NCBI RefSeq assembly: GCF_000161455.1 | Contig: NZ_CM000745.1 | Coordinates: 4,537,486 to 4,593,569 of the forward strand | Direction of reading: 5' to 3' | DNA from: Bacillus pseudomycoides DSM 12442 | Lineage (GTDB): Bacteria > Bacillota > Bacilli > Bacillales > Bacillaceae_G | DNA: 56,084 nt | Shown: positions 1 through 8,474 of the stretch, in pieces | How positions within the stretch are numbered: position 1 is the stretch's first letter | Layout: each line of letters begins with the position of its first letter | The notes under the pieces: generated by a model | The model's database searches: none | The model's input: the letters and a program-made list of their open reading frames with translations, nothing else | What the model was told of the DNA's origin: nothing | Translations under genes and position numbers: made by a program

Positions 1-241
1 TTGCTTTCTGCTTCGCTAACGCTGCCTCCTTTGCTTTTGCTGCCTCTGCGGCAAGTCGTTTTGCTTCCTCTATATTTATCTCCGCCTCTTTTGGTAGCGC
101 TTTCTCTTTTTCTTCTCCTTGTACCTCACTCTTAGACATTTCCACCTCATGCCTAGCAGCAAGCCGTTTCCGCGCTTCTTCTTTCGCATGTCTTGCCGCC
201 TCTTTTTTCATGTCCTCTATCTCTTTATTCGGATCGCTCAT
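1..241 (-). CDS. nuoC: NADH-quinone oxidoreductase subunit C, N-terminal part (runs off the window)
   Basis: Only the first 80 or so residues lie in the window. The reading frame begins with an ATG whose ATGA overlaps the nuoB stop, so the two genes are translationally coupled. The visible part is a highly charged Ala/Glu/Lys/Arg-rich extension (MSDPNKEIEDMKKEAA and onward) rather than the conserved NuoC core, which would follow outside the window. Such long low-complexity N-terminal extensions are, as I recall, usual for NuoC in the B. cereus group. The call therefore rests on position after nuoA-nuoB and on the character of the extension. NuoC is part of the peripheral arm of complex I. Confidence 0.8.
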   Translation of the reverse strand, partial: MSDPNKEIEDMKKEAARHAKEEARKRLAARHEVEMSKSEVQGEEKEKALPKEAEINIEEAKRLAAEAAKAKEAALAKQKA

Positions 242-756
242 CTATTCGTCACCTGCTTTCCAGTCTTTGCTTCGTAACGAATCTTCTCTTTTAATTTATT
301 AATCCCATAAATTAAAGCAGCTGGGTTCGGGGGACATCCTGGAATGTACACATCTACCGGTACGATTTGGTCCACCCCTTTCACAACAGCATACGAGTTC
401 ACATACGGGCCACCAGCTGTTGCACAAGAACCCATTGCAATAACCCATTTCGGTTCTGGCATTTGATCGTATAAACGACGCACAATTGGTGCCATTTTCT
501 TTGTTACTGTTCCTGAAACAATCATGACATCTGATTGCCTCGGCGATGTCCGGAAAAATGACCCAAACCGGTCTAGATCATAATGCGATGAGCCAACTCC
601 CATCATTTCAATCGCGCAGCATGCAAGTCCAAATGTCATCGGCCATAAAGAATTACTACGTGCCCATCCTTTTATCTGTTCAAGTGTTGTAAAAAAGATA
701 TTTCTCTCTAATTCCGCTCGTTCCCCTGGATGTAAATCTTCAAAATTTATAACCAT
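238..756 (-). CDS. nuoB: NADH-quinone oxidoreductase subunit B
   Basis: This is the complex I subunit that carries the terminal 4Fe-4S cluster N2, which passes electrons to menaquinone at the membrane interface. The 172-residue protein shows the tandem cysteines in LACCAIEMM, a third cysteine in MGSCATAGG and a fourth in PGCPPNP, the full N2 ligand set. I start it at the ATG of MVINFEDL because AAGAAGGTG lies about seven bases upstream; a longer frame beginning at 777 has no better ribosome site. It overlaps the end of nuoA by about ten bases and nuoC by four, as in a tightly coupled operon. B. subtilis lacks this operon, whereas B. cereus group members have it. Confidence 0.97.
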   Translation of the reverse strand: MVINFEDLHPGERAELERNIFFTTLEQIKGWARSNSLWPMTFGLACCAIEMMGVGSSHYDLDRFGSFFRTSPRQSDVMIVSGTVTKKMAPIVRRLYDQMPEPKWVIAMGSCATAGGPYVNSYAVVKGVDQIVPVDVYIPGCPPNPAALIYGINKLKEKIRYEAKTGKQVTNR

Positions 757-1115
757 TGTAACACCTTCTTTTTCCAAGCATAGGCCAAACCAATGAGCAA
801 CATAATGACAAAGATCAACATTTCAATAAGCGCGAACAAACCAAGCTTGTCATATGCGACAGCCCACGGATATAAAAATACAGTTTCCACATCAAAAATG
901 ACAAACAATAATGCAAAAATATAATAACGAGCATGAAAACGAACATTTGCATCATGATAGGGTTCAATTCCGCTTTCGTACGTCGTTTCCTTTGCTGCAC
1001 TTGGTTTATGTGGGCGCAGCAGCTTGCCTAATGTAAGAGCCACTACCGGCAGTAATATGCCCAATAGTAAAAAGATGCCAACAATCATATAACTATTTTC
1101 ATATACATTTGCCAC
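747..1115 (-). CDS. nuoA: NADH-quinone oxidoreductase subunit A
   Basis: NuoA is a small membrane subunit of the complex I proton-pumping arm. The 122 residues contain three hydrophobic segments (roughly 8-30, 63-83 and 90-112) and the conserved loop YESGIEPYHDANVRF followed by RYYIFALLFVIFDVETVFLYPWA, a hallmark of this family. The start is a GTG preceded by a GGGGGGAGGG ribosome site. It is the first gene of the nuo operon, so the promoter lies in the 367 bp upstream gap. Confidence 0.96.
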   Translation of the reverse strand: MANVYENSYMIVGIFLLLGILLPVVALTLGKLLRPHKPSAAKETTYESGIEPYHDANVRFHARYYIFALLFVIFDVETVFLYPWAVAYDKLGLFALIEMLIFVIMLLIGLAYAWKKKVLQWL

Positions 1116-1175
1116 CCTGAAGCCCTCCCCCCTAAATTAAGAACAAGTTCACTTAGTAAACAATATGTCTCACCT

Positions 1176-1212
1176 GCATTATTTATTATTTTTAAATTTT
1201 TCTAAATAATGC
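1176..1212 (-). promoter_or_regulatory. Inverted repeat in the nuo operon leader
   Basis: Perfect ten-base arms GCATTATTTA and TAAATAATGC are separated by 17 A/T-rich bases, between the proposed nuo promoter and nuoA. It could be a protein operator or a leader hairpin. No run of U follows, so it is not an intrinsic terminator. Its role is not known from the sequence. Confidence 0.4.
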
Positions 1213-1225
1213 AACTATTACGTTC

Positions 1226-1255
1226 ATTATAACAAACTTCAAATTCCTATGTCGA
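1226..1255 (-). promoter_or_regulatory. Candidate SigA promoter of the nuo operon
   Basis: On the minus strand TCGACA and a perfect TATAAT are separated by 18 bases, about 110 bases upstream of the nuoA start codon. This is the best match in the 367 bp gap between nuoA and the divergent c-di-GMP gene. Confidence 0.5.
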
Positions 1256-1261
1256 TATATT

Positions 1262-1318
1262 GGGAAAAAGAAAAACCAAGTAACATAAGGTGAGATTTTC
1301 CCTCATACTACTTGGTTT
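1262..1318 (-). terminator. Terminator-like hairpin upstream of the nuo promoter
   Basis: Arms AAACCAAGTA and TACTTGGTTT, with an additional TGAG/CTCA pairing inside, form a stem. On the minus strand it is followed by TTTTTCTTTTTC. It would stop minus-strand transcripts entering the nuo promoter region. No minus-strand gene ends immediately upstream, so its client is unclear. Confidence 0.5.
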
Positions 1319-1482
1319 ACAGTCATTTTAACCAGTTTAATAACCACTCAACTCTCCCCTCATTTTTACAATTTGTCATAAATGTGTAAAATAAAATATG
1401 GACACTGCATATACGTATCAAGCAACTTCTTCAAGAAAATAGAAAAGACGCTTTATACTCGTCTATATCGCAGGTGAATTTA

Positions 1483-4218
1483 GTGAAAACAAAGAATCAC
1501 ACACATTTAACCATCCTTATAGGCTCTTTATTGTTATACCTTATGATTCACTATATAGGATTACTTTTTTATTCAAAATACTCTATTCCATTTCAAATGA
1601 TCACAGGCTTAACGACCATCTCGCTCGACATTATAATTTGTAGTTATTTGCTCTATTTTTCACGCAATAAAAAAGGGCATTATTATAAAATTTAGATGTC
1701 ATTAACAATTGGTTCGGTATTTTATTTTATCGGTGATATCATCGTTGCTTATCAACGCTTCATTTTGCACGAATATTATACATTTGTTGATCCGTCTGAT
1801 GCCTTTTATTTATTATTTTTAATCAGCTACATAGTGGCATTCTTTTATACACTGATGTATGAAAGTACAACATGGAAAAAACTCTTTACCTTATGTAATG
1901 TTTGCATCATTGTCACGGCTTTATTTACAATATGCTATTACCTTTTTATTTCGAATGTTATTCATACAAATATAATGTCTCCTATAGCTCCATTTGTTTT
2001 ACTTATGTATCCAATGGCAGATTTAGTATTTTTATTAATAGGAATTAGCTTATTATTCCGTCCGCTATCTTTGATGTCAAAACAGGTTGCTGCTCTACTT
2101 AGTAGTGCTCTTATTTTTTATGCCATTCTAGATTCGGTTTATGCTTACATTAAATATATTAAACCTGGATACTCTATGTTTATTATTGCACCATTTTATC
2201 AAGCTTTATTCATGATGGTTACATTTGCATGTCTCATTCGTACAAATGCAAAACAGAAACCTAGCCAAGTATTATTAACACCTAAATCTGGTGAAACAAT
2301 TCGTTTATCGTTACCATATATATCTGTTATTACACTTATTACTTTTATATTAGTGGAACATACCTTTTCTCCTGTTTTAGTAGTTGGCTTTATCATCACA
2401 TTTTTCTTCGTATTACTTCGCCACCTGCTAATACGAAGACAAAATAAAAGACTTTTACTACAACAACTCCATTTCAGTCAAGAACTAGAAAAACAAATTG
2501 AGTTACGCACAGAAGATTTAGTAGATCAAAAAAATGAATTGTTTCAAAGCAAGCAAATGTTTAAATCTTTATATGAACATCATCCAGATCCAATTTTCAC
2601 ATTAGATTTATATGGGGATTTTTTAAATGTTAATAATGCCGGAACTACATTACTTGGCTATCAAACAAACGAGTTGTTACAAAAACCATGTCATTCCCTC
2701 GTTTATGAAAAGGATTCACAAAAAGTAATCGACGCATTCCGCCATGTAAAACAAGGACGCTCTATTTCTTTAGATATACGAGCATACCATAAAAACAGAG
2801 ACATTTATTATTTACACGTTACAGCTGTTCCTATTATATTAAAGGAACATATTACAGGAATTTATCTGATGATTAAAGACATTACAGAAAGTGAACAACA
2901 ACAAAGGCAAATTAACTTCCTAGCATATCATGATACATTAACTGAACTAGCAAATCGCCGTGCTTTCCAGGAATACCGTGAATCCGCCATTATAAAGGCG
3001 AAAAAAGAACAAGAATCCTTTGCAGTTATATTTCTTGACTTAGATCGCTTTAAAATTATAAACGATACTCTGGGACATCGAATAGGAGACCTTCTCTTAA
3101 TTGCTGTAGCAAAACGATTGAAGCAAATTTCAAAACAAAATGTGAAGATTGTGCGGCTTGCTGGAGATGAATTTACACTTCTTATAGAAGATTATGAAGA
3201 AAACTCTGAAGTGCAAAGAGTTGCAGACAACATTTTATCATCGATGAATAAACCATTTGAAATTGAAAATCATCTACTGCAAATCTCACCAAGCATCGGT
3301 ATCGCCATCTATCCAGAAGATGGTGAAGATGTGATGTCTATTTTGCAGCATGCTGATATGGCGATGTATGAAACGAAACATAAAGGGAAAAATGGTAGTT
3401 CTTTTTATACAAAAGAGCTGTATGAAAAGATAGAACGAAAAGCTAGAATTGAAAAAGACTTACCGCTTGCCTTAGCAAATCATGAATTCTCTATCGTCTA
3501 CCAACCACAAATCGATGTCGTCACAAAAAAGGTAATCGGAGCAGAGGCATTAATTCGTTGGCAACATCTAGATCTAGGTGTTATCTCTCCGTGTGAGTTC
3601 ATTCCGATAGCGGAAGAAACGATTCAAATAATCCCGCTCGGTCACTGGATGTTAAAACAGACTTGTCAACAACTGCAAGCTTGGCATCAATTTGGCTATA
3701 CTGATTTAAATATGAGCGTTAATTTATCAGCAAAAGAATTTCAGCAGGATAACTTAATCGATGTAATTCTAAATATACTGCAAGAAACAAACTTGGAGCC
3801 CAAATTCTTAACACTCGAATTAACGGAACGAATCGCCATGATAGATGAAGAAGAAACTTTATTAAAGCTAAGACAATTAAAAGAATACGGAGTTCAAACA
3901 TCAATCGATGATTTTGGCACCGGCTACTCGTCACTTGCCTATCTATCTCTTTATCCAATTAATACATTAAAAGTACCAAGAGAATTCACACAAATGGCTG
4001 AACATCGCGAAGAAGAAAAAGCGATTGTATCAACGATTCTTTCACTTGCAAATACATTACAACTCTCCGTTGTTGCAGAAGGAATTGAAACGAAAGAACA
4101 ACTCCAATTCTTACAAAACAATGGCTGTAAATATATGCAAGGTTATTACTCTAGCAAACCGCTAAGCGGTAAAGAATTTATGAAATTCCTACAAAAGACC
4201 CCCAGTATGAACAATTAA
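1483..4218 (+). pseudogene. Membrane PAS-GGDEF-EAL c-di-GMP protein interrupted by an in-frame TAG
   Basis: One continuous frame encodes about 910 residues, broken only by a TAG at 1693-1695. The upstream piece starts at a GTG at 1483, six bases after AGGTGAA, and has two membrane helices. The downstream 840-residue piece begins at an ATG directly after the TAG without a convincing ribosome site. It continues with five or more helices, a PAS domain (SLYEHHPDPIFTLD region), a GGDEF domain with the variant RLAGDEF, and an EAL domain with EALIRW, NLS, ELTE, DDFGTGYSS and AEGIE. In the EAL domain the usual K-x-D triplet reads LKVP, so the catalytic Asp is missing. GGDEF domains make c-di-GMP and EAL domains degrade it. 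The gene may be dead, read through, or restarted at 1696; an uninterrupted relative would probably have a sense codon such as TGG at the TAG. Confidence 0.75.
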
Positions 4219-4238
4219 TGTTCATGCTGGGGGTTTTC
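4199..4238 (+). terminator. Intrinsic terminator of the GGDEF-EAL gene
   Basis: CCCCCAGTATGAACA pairs with TGTTCATGCTGGGGG and is followed by TTTT. The stop codon sits in the loop, so the stem overlaps the end of the coding region. Confidence 0.85.
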
Positions 4239-4292
4239 ATCATTCAAAAAGATAAAGTACATATGTGCATCTCGTTTCTATATGTACTCCTA

Positions 4293-5132
4293 TCATAATT
4301 CTTTATTTGATATGTGTTGATAAAAATGCGCTGTCGTTGTTAAAAAATATGGACATAACAAAACAAATCCTATTCCAAAAATAAACATAGCTAACACGTT
4401 CCAACCCATGAAACTTAGCCATAAAAAAGGAATTATAGGTAACACTGCCCAACCGATGAAGCTCAACCATAAAAGGAATAAATCCATTTTATGCCCTTTC
4501 ATAATTGCCTTACTCTCTTTCATCGCTTGTAAAACACCATATTCCGGATGTTCTATCATAACATAATATGTCATTGTATAAGAAAAATAAATAATAATAA
4601 CAATAATAAATGCAATAATCAATAGAACTAAAAAGGCAATACCTAATCCTTCTCCAGCTCCATTACCAACTTGTGCTAACAAAAAAAAGATACTGATTAC
4701 TACAACAGGAATCCAAATCCCACAATATAAAAAGATTAAGAACATTGGTTTCGCAGCATTCCACATTCTTTTAAAACCACGGAATCCTTCAAATAAAGCA
4801 TCTAGTGAAGCATCTTTTCTCCTACTGATCTGTACATACACGCTCGTGAGACCATACGCCATAATACCATATGATGCAATATTAGCAATTATTATAAGTA
4901 AATAGAACATCACAATGCCAAGACCTACACCGATTCCCATCTCTTCCCCTTCAAATATAGTTGTATAATCGACTACTAATAAAAATACAATAGCAAAAGG
5001 CAGTATTATAATAAGTCCGAGGATTATCGATATAAGATAGTTTAAAATAAAATATAAAATTGTCGAACCTATACCCAGTCCCCATCTCCCCTTCAATGAT
5101 TGCAAAGCTTCTCGTTTCATTTCACTAATCAA
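4293..5132 (-). CDS. DUF975 family integral membrane protein
   Basis: The 279-residue protein has about six strongly hydrophobic segments and begins with the typical MISEMKREALQSLKGRWGLGIG, a short amphipathic stretch seen in the DUF975 family. It also carries the motif GYGV/YGVLQAMKESKAIMKGHKMDLF near residue 200, which is characteristic of that family. The biochemical function of the family is not established. It stands alone between the broken c-di-GMP gene and the atp operon terminator, convergent with the former. Confidence 0.75.
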   Translation of the reverse strand: MISEMKREALQSLKGRWGLGIGSTILYFILNYLISIILGLIIILPFAIVFLLVVDYTTIFEGEEMGIGVGLGIVMFYLLIIIANIASYGIMAYGLTSVYVQISRRKDASLDALFEGFRGFKRMWNAAKPMFLIFLYCGIWIPVVVISIFFLLAQVGNGAGEGLGIAFLVLLIIAFIIVIIIYFSYTMTYYVMIEHPEYGVLQAMKESKAIMKGHKMDLFLLWLSFIGWAVLPIIPFLWLSFMGWNVLAMFIFGIGFVLLCPYFLTTTAHFYQHISNKEL

Positions 5133-5303
5133 ATTCTCATCCCCTTTTGTTCAACCAAAGTCTCGAGTTTCTAAGTAGAAACATAATAATTATACCATTT
5201 TTATGATACATAGTTTTCCATTTTTTAAAATATAGGGAAATGTTGATTGAGAGAGCTTTTTTATACTTAACCTTTTTCTTTTACAGTACTTTAACATCAC
5301 AGC

Positions 5304-5344
5304 ATAAAAAATCCGTAAAGGAATGAACCTTTACGGATTTTTTT
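5304..5344 (-). terminator. Intrinsic terminator of the atp operon
   Basis: AATCCGTAAAGG and CCTTTACGGATT form a 12-bp stem with T runs on both sides, directly after the atpC stop codon. Confidence 0.9.
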
Positions 5345-5744
5345 ATTTCATATCAGAAACGTTCAAACGGTTTACTGCACGCTGCAGCGCCAGTTCTGCA
5401 CGCTTGAAGTCAACATGTACTTGTTTATCTTGCATACGTTGCTCAGCACGGCGCTTCGCTTCGTTTGCACGATGAATATCGATATGGTTTGCTTCTTCAG
5501 CAGATGGTGCTAATACTGTTACTTTATCTGGACGAACTTCGATAAAGCCACCGCTTACTGCTACATAATCAGTGTGACCGCCATTTTTCAAACGAACCGC
5601 ACTAATTTTCAGCGGTGCAACAGTTGGAATGTGACCTGATAAGATCCCCATTTCCCCACTTTCTGCCTTCACGCTTACCATTTCTACTTCTTTTTCGTAA
5701 ACCGGTCCATCAGGAGTTACAATACTGACTGGAAATGTCTTCAT
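5343..5744 (-). CDS. atpC: F1Fo ATP synthase epsilon subunit
   Basis: Epsilon is the rotor-stalk subunit that couples F1 to the c-ring and can inhibit ATP hydrolysis. The 133-residue protein has the N-terminal beta-sandwich signature (VSIVTPDGPVYEKEVEMVSVKAESGEMGILSGHIP) and the two-helix C-terminal domain rich in Ala, Arg and Gln. It is the last gene of the operon, 20 bases after atpD. Confidence 0.98.
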   Translation of the reverse strand: MKTFPVSIVTPDGPVYEKEVEMVSVKAESGEMGILSGHIPTVAPLKISAVRLKNGGHTDYVAVSGGFIEVRPDKVTVLAPSAEEANHIDIHRANEAKRRAEQRMQDKQVHVDFKRAELALQRAVNRLNVSDMK

Positions 5745-5764
5745 AATTCGTCCCTCCTAAGGCC

Positions 5765-7159
5765 TTACGCCATCATTTTCTTCGCGTTTTCAATAACTTC
5801 TTCAATACTACCAACAAGACGGAATGCATCTTCTGGAAGGTCATCATATTTTCCTTCTAGAATTTCTTTGAAACCACGAACTGTTTCTTTTACAGGTACG
5901 TAAGAACCTTTTTGACCTGTAAATTGCTCCGCTACGTGGAAGTTTTGTGATAAGAAGAACTGAATGCGACGAGCACGTTGTACAACTAACTTATCTTCTT
6001 CAGAGATCTCATCCATACCTAAGATAGCGATGATATCTTGAAGCTCTTTATAACGTTGAAGAGTTTGCTGTACTTGACGAGCTACTTCATAATGCTCTTC
6101 TCCTACGATTTCTGGAGAAAGTGCACGAGATGTAGATGCTAATGGATCTACCGCTGGGTAAATACCCATTTGTGTTAAACGACGCTCTAAGTTTGTTGTT
6201 GCATCTAAGTGAGCGAACGTTGTAGCTGGTGCTGGGTCAGTATAGTCATCGGCTGGTACATATACCGCTTGGATAGACGTGATAGACCCTTTATTTGTAG
6301 ATGTAATACGTTCTTGTAATTGACCCATTTCTGTTGCAAGTGTTGGCTGATAACCTACCGCAGATGGCATACGACCAAGAAGGGCAGATACTTCAGAACC
6401 CGCTTGCGTGAAACGGAAGATGTTATCGATGAACAATAGTACGTCTTGTCCTTGCTCATCACGGAAATGTTCAGCCATTGTTAAACCTGTTAATGCAACA
6501 CGTTGACGTGCACCAGGTGGCTCGTTCATTTGTCCGAATACCATCGCAGTTTTCTTGATTACGCCAGAATCGCTCATTTCATGGTATAAGTCGTTACCTT
6601 CACGAGTACGCTCACCTACACCAGCGAATACAGAGATACCACCGTGCTCTTGTGCGATGTTGTTAATTAATTCCTGAATTAATACTGTTTTACCTACACC
6701 GGCACCACCGAATAGACCGATTTTACCACCTTTAATGTAAGGAGCAAGTAAGTCTACTACTTTAATACCAGTTTCAAGAATTTCTACTTTTGTAGATAAC
6801 TCTTCGAATGCAGGTGCTTGACGGTGAATTGGATCACGGCGTACATCTGCTGGAACCTCACCATCTAAGTCAATTGCATCACCTAATACGTTAAATACAC
6901 GACCAAGTGTTGCATCACCAACTGGAACAGAAATCGCTTTGCCAGTATCTTCTACTGCAGTACCACGAACAAGTCCGTCTGTGGAAGACATCGCAACTGT
7001 ACGAACTGTATCATCACCTAAGTGAAGTGCAACTTCTAAAGTTAAGTTAACTGCGTCTTGTTTAATTCTAAGGGCATTGTAGATTTCAGGTAGCTTTCCG
7101 CCGTCAAACTTAACGTCTACAACCGGACCCATGATTTGCGTAACGCGCCCTTTATTCAT
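5765..7159 (-). CDS. atpD: F1Fo ATP synthase beta subunit
   Basis: This is the catalytic F1 subunit. The Walker A sequence GGAGVGKT lies at residues 151-158, Walker B is in DVLLFIDNIFRF, and the signature PAVDPLASTSR is present. The length is 464 residues. The N-terminal barrel has a short RIKQDAVNLT loop that appears about five residues shorter than the 469-residue form I remember for other B. cereus strains. A strong AGGAGGGAA ribosome site precedes the ATG. A 236-bp gap holding a structured dispersed repeat separates it from atpG. Confidence 0.98.
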   Translation of the reverse strand: MNKGRVTQIMGPVVDVKFDGGKLPEIYNALRIKQDAVNLTLEVALHLGDDTVRTVAMSSTDGLVRGTAVEDTGKAISVPVGDATLGRVFNVLGDAIDLDGEVPADVRRDPIHRQAPAFEELSTKVEILETGIKVVDLLAPYIKGGKIGLFGGAGVGKTVLIQELINNIAQEHGGISVFAGVGERTREGNDLYHEMSDSGVIKKTAMVFGQMNEPPGARQRVALTGLTMAEHFRDEQGQDVLLFIDNIFRFTQAGSEVSALLGRMPSAVGYQPTLATEMGQLQERITSTNKGSITSIQAVYVPADDYTDPAPATTFAHLDATTNLERRLTQMGIYPAVDPLASTSRALSPEIVGEEHYEVARQVQQTLQRYKELQDIIAILGMDEISEEDKLVVQRARRIQFFLSQNFHVAEQFTGQKGSYVPVKETVRGFKEILEGKYDDLPEDAFRLVGSIEEVIENAKKMMA

Positions 7160-7189
7160 CGGGTTCCCTCCTAGCTTTCTTTAAATTAG

Positions 7190-7392
7190 CCAGCTTTCTA
7201 TGAGAGTCGGCTTTCATTTTTTATTAGTATAGCTTGGGCGACTCTTCCAAAAGAGCCGCTTCCGCTTTTTATTAATCTAGCTCCAGCGGTTAGAATGCTC
7301 GGTGACTTCGCTTTTTCCTGCGAGGCAAAGAGCGCCTCTACGTCAAAAGCTCCATCCCCCTCCCATTCTGAACGAACCGCTTCCGCCTTATA
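7190..7392 (-). repeat. Structured dispersed repeat (family A) in the atpG-atpD gap, one full and two short copies
   Basis: Read on the minus strand, the full copy (about 7270-7390) has outer arms AGCGGTT and AACCGCT, inner arms AGAATG and CATTCT, and a central hairpin GAGGC-GCTCTTT-GCCTC. It is followed head-to-tail by a short copy GCGGCTCTT/AAGAGTCGC and a weaker third fragment. The same unit occurs at 26341-26590 and 27746-27910, and a mini form at 8436-8474. It lies within the atp transcript in the sense direction. No coding potential is visible. Confidence 0.85.
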
Positions 7393-7395
7393 TTA

Positions 7396-8256
7396 CTATT
7401 CTAACGCTGCTGCGCCACCAACGATTTCCGTAATCTCTTGCGTAATCGCTGCTTGACGAGCACGGTTGAATGAAAGTGTAAGTGAATCGATAACTTCCAT
7501 CGCGTTGTCTGTAGCACTTTTCATTGCTGTCATACGCGCTGCGTGTTCACTTGCTTTACCGTCTAGTAATGCACCGTACACTAAGCTTTCTGCGTATTGT
7601 GGCAATAACACTTTTAAGATATCTTCTTCAGAAGGTTCAAATTCATAAGCTGTCGTCGGTTTGTCAGATGTCACTTCCGTAAGCGGTAAAATTTTATTTT
7701 CCGTTACTTCTTGTGAAATTTTACTTACAAAATGATTGTAGTAAATGTACAGTTCATCATAAGCACCATCTGCGAACATCGCGATTGCTCGAGAAGCAAG
7801 GTCTTTAACATCTGTAAATGATGGGTGGTCAGATAATCCAACTACTTCATCAATAATGTTAAAGCCGCGACGTTTTAAATAATCACGTCCTAGTCGTCCA
7901 AGCACAATAATTGAATATTGGTTTGAATCCATATTATGACGTTCACGAATTACGTTACTTACTGTACGTAATACGTTACTGTTATAACCACCTGCTAGTC
8001 CGCGATCAGATGTAATAACGATGTATCCTGTACGCTTTACAGGACGCGCTGTTAGCATTGGATGATTGATCCCTTTGCTACCTTGCGCAATACTCGCTAC
8101 TACTTCTTGAATCTTTTCCATATACGGAACGAAAGATTTAGCATTTTGCTCTGCACGACTTAACTTCGATGCAGATACCATCTCCATCGCTTTCGTAATT
8201 TGACTCGTTTTCTTAGTCGAGTTAATTTTCGCTTTTATATCGCGTAAAGATGCCAC
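7396..8256 (-). CDS. atpG: F1Fo ATP synthase gamma subunit
   Basis: Gamma is the central rotor shaft. The 286 residues have the conserved N-terminal helix MASLRDIKAKINSTKKTSQITKAM, the Rossmann-like middle domain (YIVITSDRGLAGGYNSNVL) and the C-terminal helix with NRARQAAITQEITEIVGGA. The start is a GTG behind AAAAAGGTGGTG. It sits between atpA and atpD with unusually long gaps on both sides (215 and 236 bp), each carrying family A repeat sequence. Confidence 0.98.
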   Translation of the reverse strand: MASLRDIKAKINSTKKTSQITKAMEMVSASKLSRAEQNAKSFVPYMEKIQEVVASIAQGSKGINHPMLTARPVKRTGYIVITSDRGLAGGYNSNVLRTVSNVIRERHNMDSNQYSIIVLGRLGRDYLKRRGFNIIDEVVGLSDHPSFTDVKDLASRAIAMFADGAYDELYIYYNHFVSKISQEVTENKILPLTEVTSDKPTTAYEFEPSEEDILKVLLPQYAESLVYGALLDGKASEHAARMTAMKSATDNAMEVIDSLTLSFNRARQAAITQEITEIVGGAAALE

Positions 8257-8435
8257 AGGTTTTCACCACCTTTTTTCCGGAAGTTGGCACGATTAGTAAG
8301 AATCCTTTTCGTTCATCTTTCTAATCTACATTGCAAGATATTCTTGCTCATGATTGAAGGAAAAGAATAGGTGCACCTACTCTTTTCCTCTACATAACCG
8401 TCAGCAATTCCTGTAAGAATTGCCTGTTTATATAA

Positions 8436-8474
8436 TCTAGTTTCAGCGGCAGAAGCCGCTTCCGCTTTTTATTA
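8436..8474 (-). repeat. Mini copy of repeat family A between atpA and atpG
   Basis: AGCGGCAGAAGCCGCT is a 16-base palindrome made of the two outermost arms of repeat family A with the interior missing, flanked by the same AAAAAGCGGA and CTAGATT edges. It looks like an internal-deletion derivative of the 120-base unit. Confidence 0.75.
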
